Made by a program: the position numbers and the translations under genes. Below, piece by piece: positions 61,788-64,000 of a DNA stretch of 64,000 nt (the stretch's first letter is position 1; every line of letters begins with the position of its first letter). Origin of the DNA: Telmatactis stephensoni (Eukaryota; Cnidaria; Anthozoa; Actiniaria; Isophelliidae); NCBI GenBank assembly GCA_029948255.1, contig JALIZF010001916.1, forward strand, positions 456,001-520,000, in the 5' to 3' direction. Below the pieces are notes generated by a model that ran no database searches, was not told the DNA's origin, and saw nothing but the letters and a program-made list of their open reading frames with translations.

Positions 61788-62020
61788 GCTAATAAGGAGC
61801 CCACGTTGGGCTTTTGAGCCAATCGGGATTAATTACGATATGGTACAGTTACGGTATGGAAAAAAAGTACTGCTCACTGTCTTATGGCATACTTTACGGA
61901 TATGGTACGTTCATGGTACGGAAAACGCAGCCAATAAGGAGCCCACGTTGGGCTTCTCAGCCAATCAGGATTAATTACGATATGGTACAGTTACGGTTAA
62001 GTACTGCTCACTGTCTCATG
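61788..62020 (+). repeat. Two-copy tandem duplication (~130 bp)
   Basis: The unit starting GCAGCTAATAAGGAGCCCAC and running through GATTAATTACGATATGGTAC to AAGTACTGCTCACTGTC is repeated directly. The two copies differ by a few substitutions and a short deletion. Confidence 0.85.
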
Positions 62021-62387
62021 GCACCATTCTACCACAGGAAGCCCAAGCTGACTTACCCCTATAAGATGACAAACAGTTACACAAAACCCAATGGATAAAG
62101 GAACCTCATATCCATAGTGTTGACGCTTGGGATCTGTGCTGGCAAAGACTGTCAAAACTAGTAAGAACTGTTAACACTAACTCGATGCCAAATGCCTGTC
62201 CAATAGACACACCATCTGCTGGCATGTTAGCAGCTAAGTGTGCCTCGTTTTGATGATGGGGTTACAGCGTACAGTAACGCTGATCCTGCAATACCTATGG
62301 AAATCAATCAATCAGTCAATCGACGAATCAGCAGGCAGGCAGGAAACAGTCAGTCAATTAGTTAGTCAGTCAGTCAGTCAGTAAAGT

Positions 62388-62636
62388 AAAGTAAAGCGAC
62401 CATATCTTATGCCGATAACTCGTGACAGTAATTTGAGTAACTGATAAAACTTGAGGTCGACGGTGCGCTCATTTTACTCCCCTCTCTCCATCAGTGCTCC
62501 GTTTATAGGGTATTCAAAGCTACTTAAAGCTACACAGAAAGAAAAGAAGTTGAAACAAGGATTCGAGATTCGGGGATCGAACTCTGGACCTTCTTGCACC
62601 GAAGGCCGCGCACTAACCAACTTTGCCATCCTTGAT
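62388..62636 (-). mobile_element. tRNA-derived SINE, copy 3, inserted in a (CAGT)n tract
   Basis: Head on the minus strand with box A TGGCAAAGTTGGTTAGTGCG and box B GGTCCAGAGTTCGATCCCC. The body has CGGAGCACTGATGGAGAG and GAGCGCACCGTCG, and the tail is repeated TTTAC. Both sides are (CAGT)n, so the target was a microsatellite. Confidence 0.85.
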
Positions 62637-63481
62637 CAGTCAGTCAGTCAGTCAAAAATGCAGAAATGTTAGCTGTAACAAGTTGGTGGTCTACTTAGCA
62701 GTCTCAGGGCGTGTGAAGTAATTACGAAACAATTACTCAAAAGGCACTGATGTCAAAAGGTTGATGTCTTTCTCACAATATATGAATACCCATCTTTGTG
62801 TGTGTTGTTCTATCTCGATCGTTTCTAAAACTACACACGGGTCACATACAAGTAACATACGAGTACATACGACTACATACGAGTACATACAAGTAACATA
62901 CGGGTGCATACGAATACATACGACTACATACGACTGACATACAAGTACATACGGGTAGAAAACACAGAATGTTTTTTTTAAAACACATAAATCACAAGTA
63001 ATAGAATTAATTACGTTACATCGCAATCTAGTGAATTTCGCATATTTGATAATATCGTCGTTGCTCCGATCCCAGCAACAAGGACGATAAAACACGATCA
63101 CGATCGACACTAGAAGAGTTTGGCACCCCACTGGTAACCTAGACGAACCGCGACATGCAGTTCAGCACCCCAACCAAGTTCAAAGTTATGAGTTTATATG
63201 AACTCATATTACACCACTTTAACGTCCGCTGCTTTAGCTTTGTATCTTGCTCCTGACGAGTAGTACACAAGCAGTTTCGACGACGTACCGGCGGTTCCCC
63301 TTGTACGATACACGACCACACATTTTCCTTTAATTGAGCTCACTAAGATTTATTTATAAGTTATTCACCAGTATATTTCCATTATCATTTCACTCACATT
63401 GTACTATTTTACTATACGGTTGTTTTATGTTTTTTACGCTCTATTCACAACACTGCTTTCCTTCCACGCTATTCTACCAAG
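62637..63481. other. Non-coding stretch upstream of aquaporin 2 exon 2
   Basis: Within the large first intron of aquaporin 2 if that gene is intact. Apart from the (ACATACGAGT)n minisatellite I see no exon or element with ends. Confidence 0.5.
62845..62958 (+). repeat. 10-bp minisatellite (ACATACGAGT)n
   Basis: About eleven units of ACATACGAGT with variants (ACATACAAGT, ACATACGACT). Reading frames across it have Tyr/Val/Cys periodicity and are not genes. Confidence 0.9.
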
Positions 63482-63745
63482 AGACCATAATACTAAGAGA
63501 GCGAAACTCAGTATTGATGTCTGTGCGATGTTCGTGGCGCCTAAGGCCGTATTTTTCGCCATCGTGCGCGCAAGGCACTTAAACAATAGAATTCAAACGG
63601 TCCCTTCCGCGCGCACGCCAAAAAGCAAATTCTATTGGTTGAGGGCCTTGCGCGCGCGATGGCGAAGTTACTAAAAATAGCCTTAGTCGCCGCGAACATC
63701 GCACAGACATCAATACTGAGTTTCGCTCTCTTAGTATTATGGTCT
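63482..63745. mobile_element. Complete palindromic MITE, ~110-bp arms
   Basis: Arms start AGACCATAATACTAAGAGAG and end with the inverse complement. They carry 'cagtattgatgtctgtgcgat' (inside the arm, repeated inverted) and an inner CGCGCGCAAGGC...GCCTTGCGCGCG stem. About 264 bp, no target duplication that I can define. The half copy at 28,329 is the same family. Open frames through it are by-products. Confidence 0.8.
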
Positions 63746-64000
63746 ATATTCCCATCCAGACCCTACCTACATTCCATTTTCACCCCCCTTTCCTCCGATA
63801 TCCCCTCCCCCTCAACACTTAACCCCTTCCATTTTCCTTTTCTTTTTCGCTTCATTTATACACTCTGTTATATATTTATTTCTAGTTATTGCCAATTTTC
63901 ATTTTGTTTTACATTATCTTTCTTCAACCCTTATTACATAACCGTCCAACAAACAAACATTTATTGTGTAGCAATTTACACTCAAACTAGACGCACATAG

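Larger units (their letters stand above)
60023..62294 (-). pseudogene. Aquaporin 2 of the tandem pair, 5' exon outside window, middle exon frame-broken
   Basis: Three exons align with exons 2-4 of aquaporin 1, with the same splice phases: 62294-62057, 60817-60737, 60178-60023 (TAG). The second pore motif is intact (INPARSFGP), as are the filter Arg, the His of VCHLIG and the Cys of TNCGINPAR. The terminal tail is longer and Gln-rich. In the first of these exons the frame is lost about 40 bases in (62,245-62,262) and again near 62,161. Removing one base at each place restores similarity to aquaporin 1 throughout and gives the right phase at the exon end. The rest is well conserved with no other damage, so these may be sequencing errors in a working gene instead of decay. 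No exon with the first pore motif is found up to base 64,000; it is presumably further upstream. Confidence 0.8.

Noticed and set aside
63635..64000. 121-codon frame reaching the window end with a hydrophobic middle
   Set aside because: It starts inside the right arm of the palindromic MITE and continues in low-complexity C/T-rich DNA; no domain or splice context.

Overview
The window is nuclear DNA of an animal. Genes are split by many short GT-AG introns, two genes encode clear orthologues of animal proteins (WASH-complex subunit strumpellin and augmin subunit HAUS7), and the intergenic and intronic DNA is full of non-autonomous DNA transposons, tRNA-derived SINEs, non-LTR retrotransposon tails and satellites. 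Protein similarity to vertebrates is high while the repeat families are unfamiliar. A non-bilaterian such as a cnidarian or sponge is my best guess, but the sequence alone does not settle it.

Layout. 1-2,990: two minus-strand, intronless paralogues of a PD-(D/E)XK (YqaJ/lambda-exonuclease-like) nuclease, the first cut by the window edge, each with the same small promoter module. 3,220-17,714 (+): one gene of about 32 visible exons encoding roughly 1,150-1,170 residues that I cannot assign to a family; its introns hold many mobile elements, including a 562-bp inverted-repeat element carrying a helicase fragment. 17,850-30,250: gene-poor, with repeats, a ~1-kb satellite of 56/58-bp units and one weak candidate gene. 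30,252-43,237 (-): WASHC5 (28 exons seen, last exon not found). 43,550-47,231 (+): HAUS7 (10 exons), head to head with WASHC5 across 312 bp. 48,557-57,867 (-): a complete 4-exon aquaporin; its second intron holds two satellite arrays in inverted orientation. 60,023-62,294 (-): the last three exons of a second aquaporin whose middle exon has two reading-frame breaks; its first exon must lie beyond the window.

Working together: WASHC5 (actin nucleation on endosomes) and HAUS7 (microtubule branching in the spindle) share an intergenic promoter region but act in different complexes. The aquaporins are a local duplication. The nuclease pair is a second local duplication that kept its promoter. Single-base insertions break the frame in WASHC5 (two), aquaporin 2 (two) and perhaps the candidate gene near 21.4 kb. 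Because the rest of these exons is well conserved, residual assembly errors are the simplest explanation.
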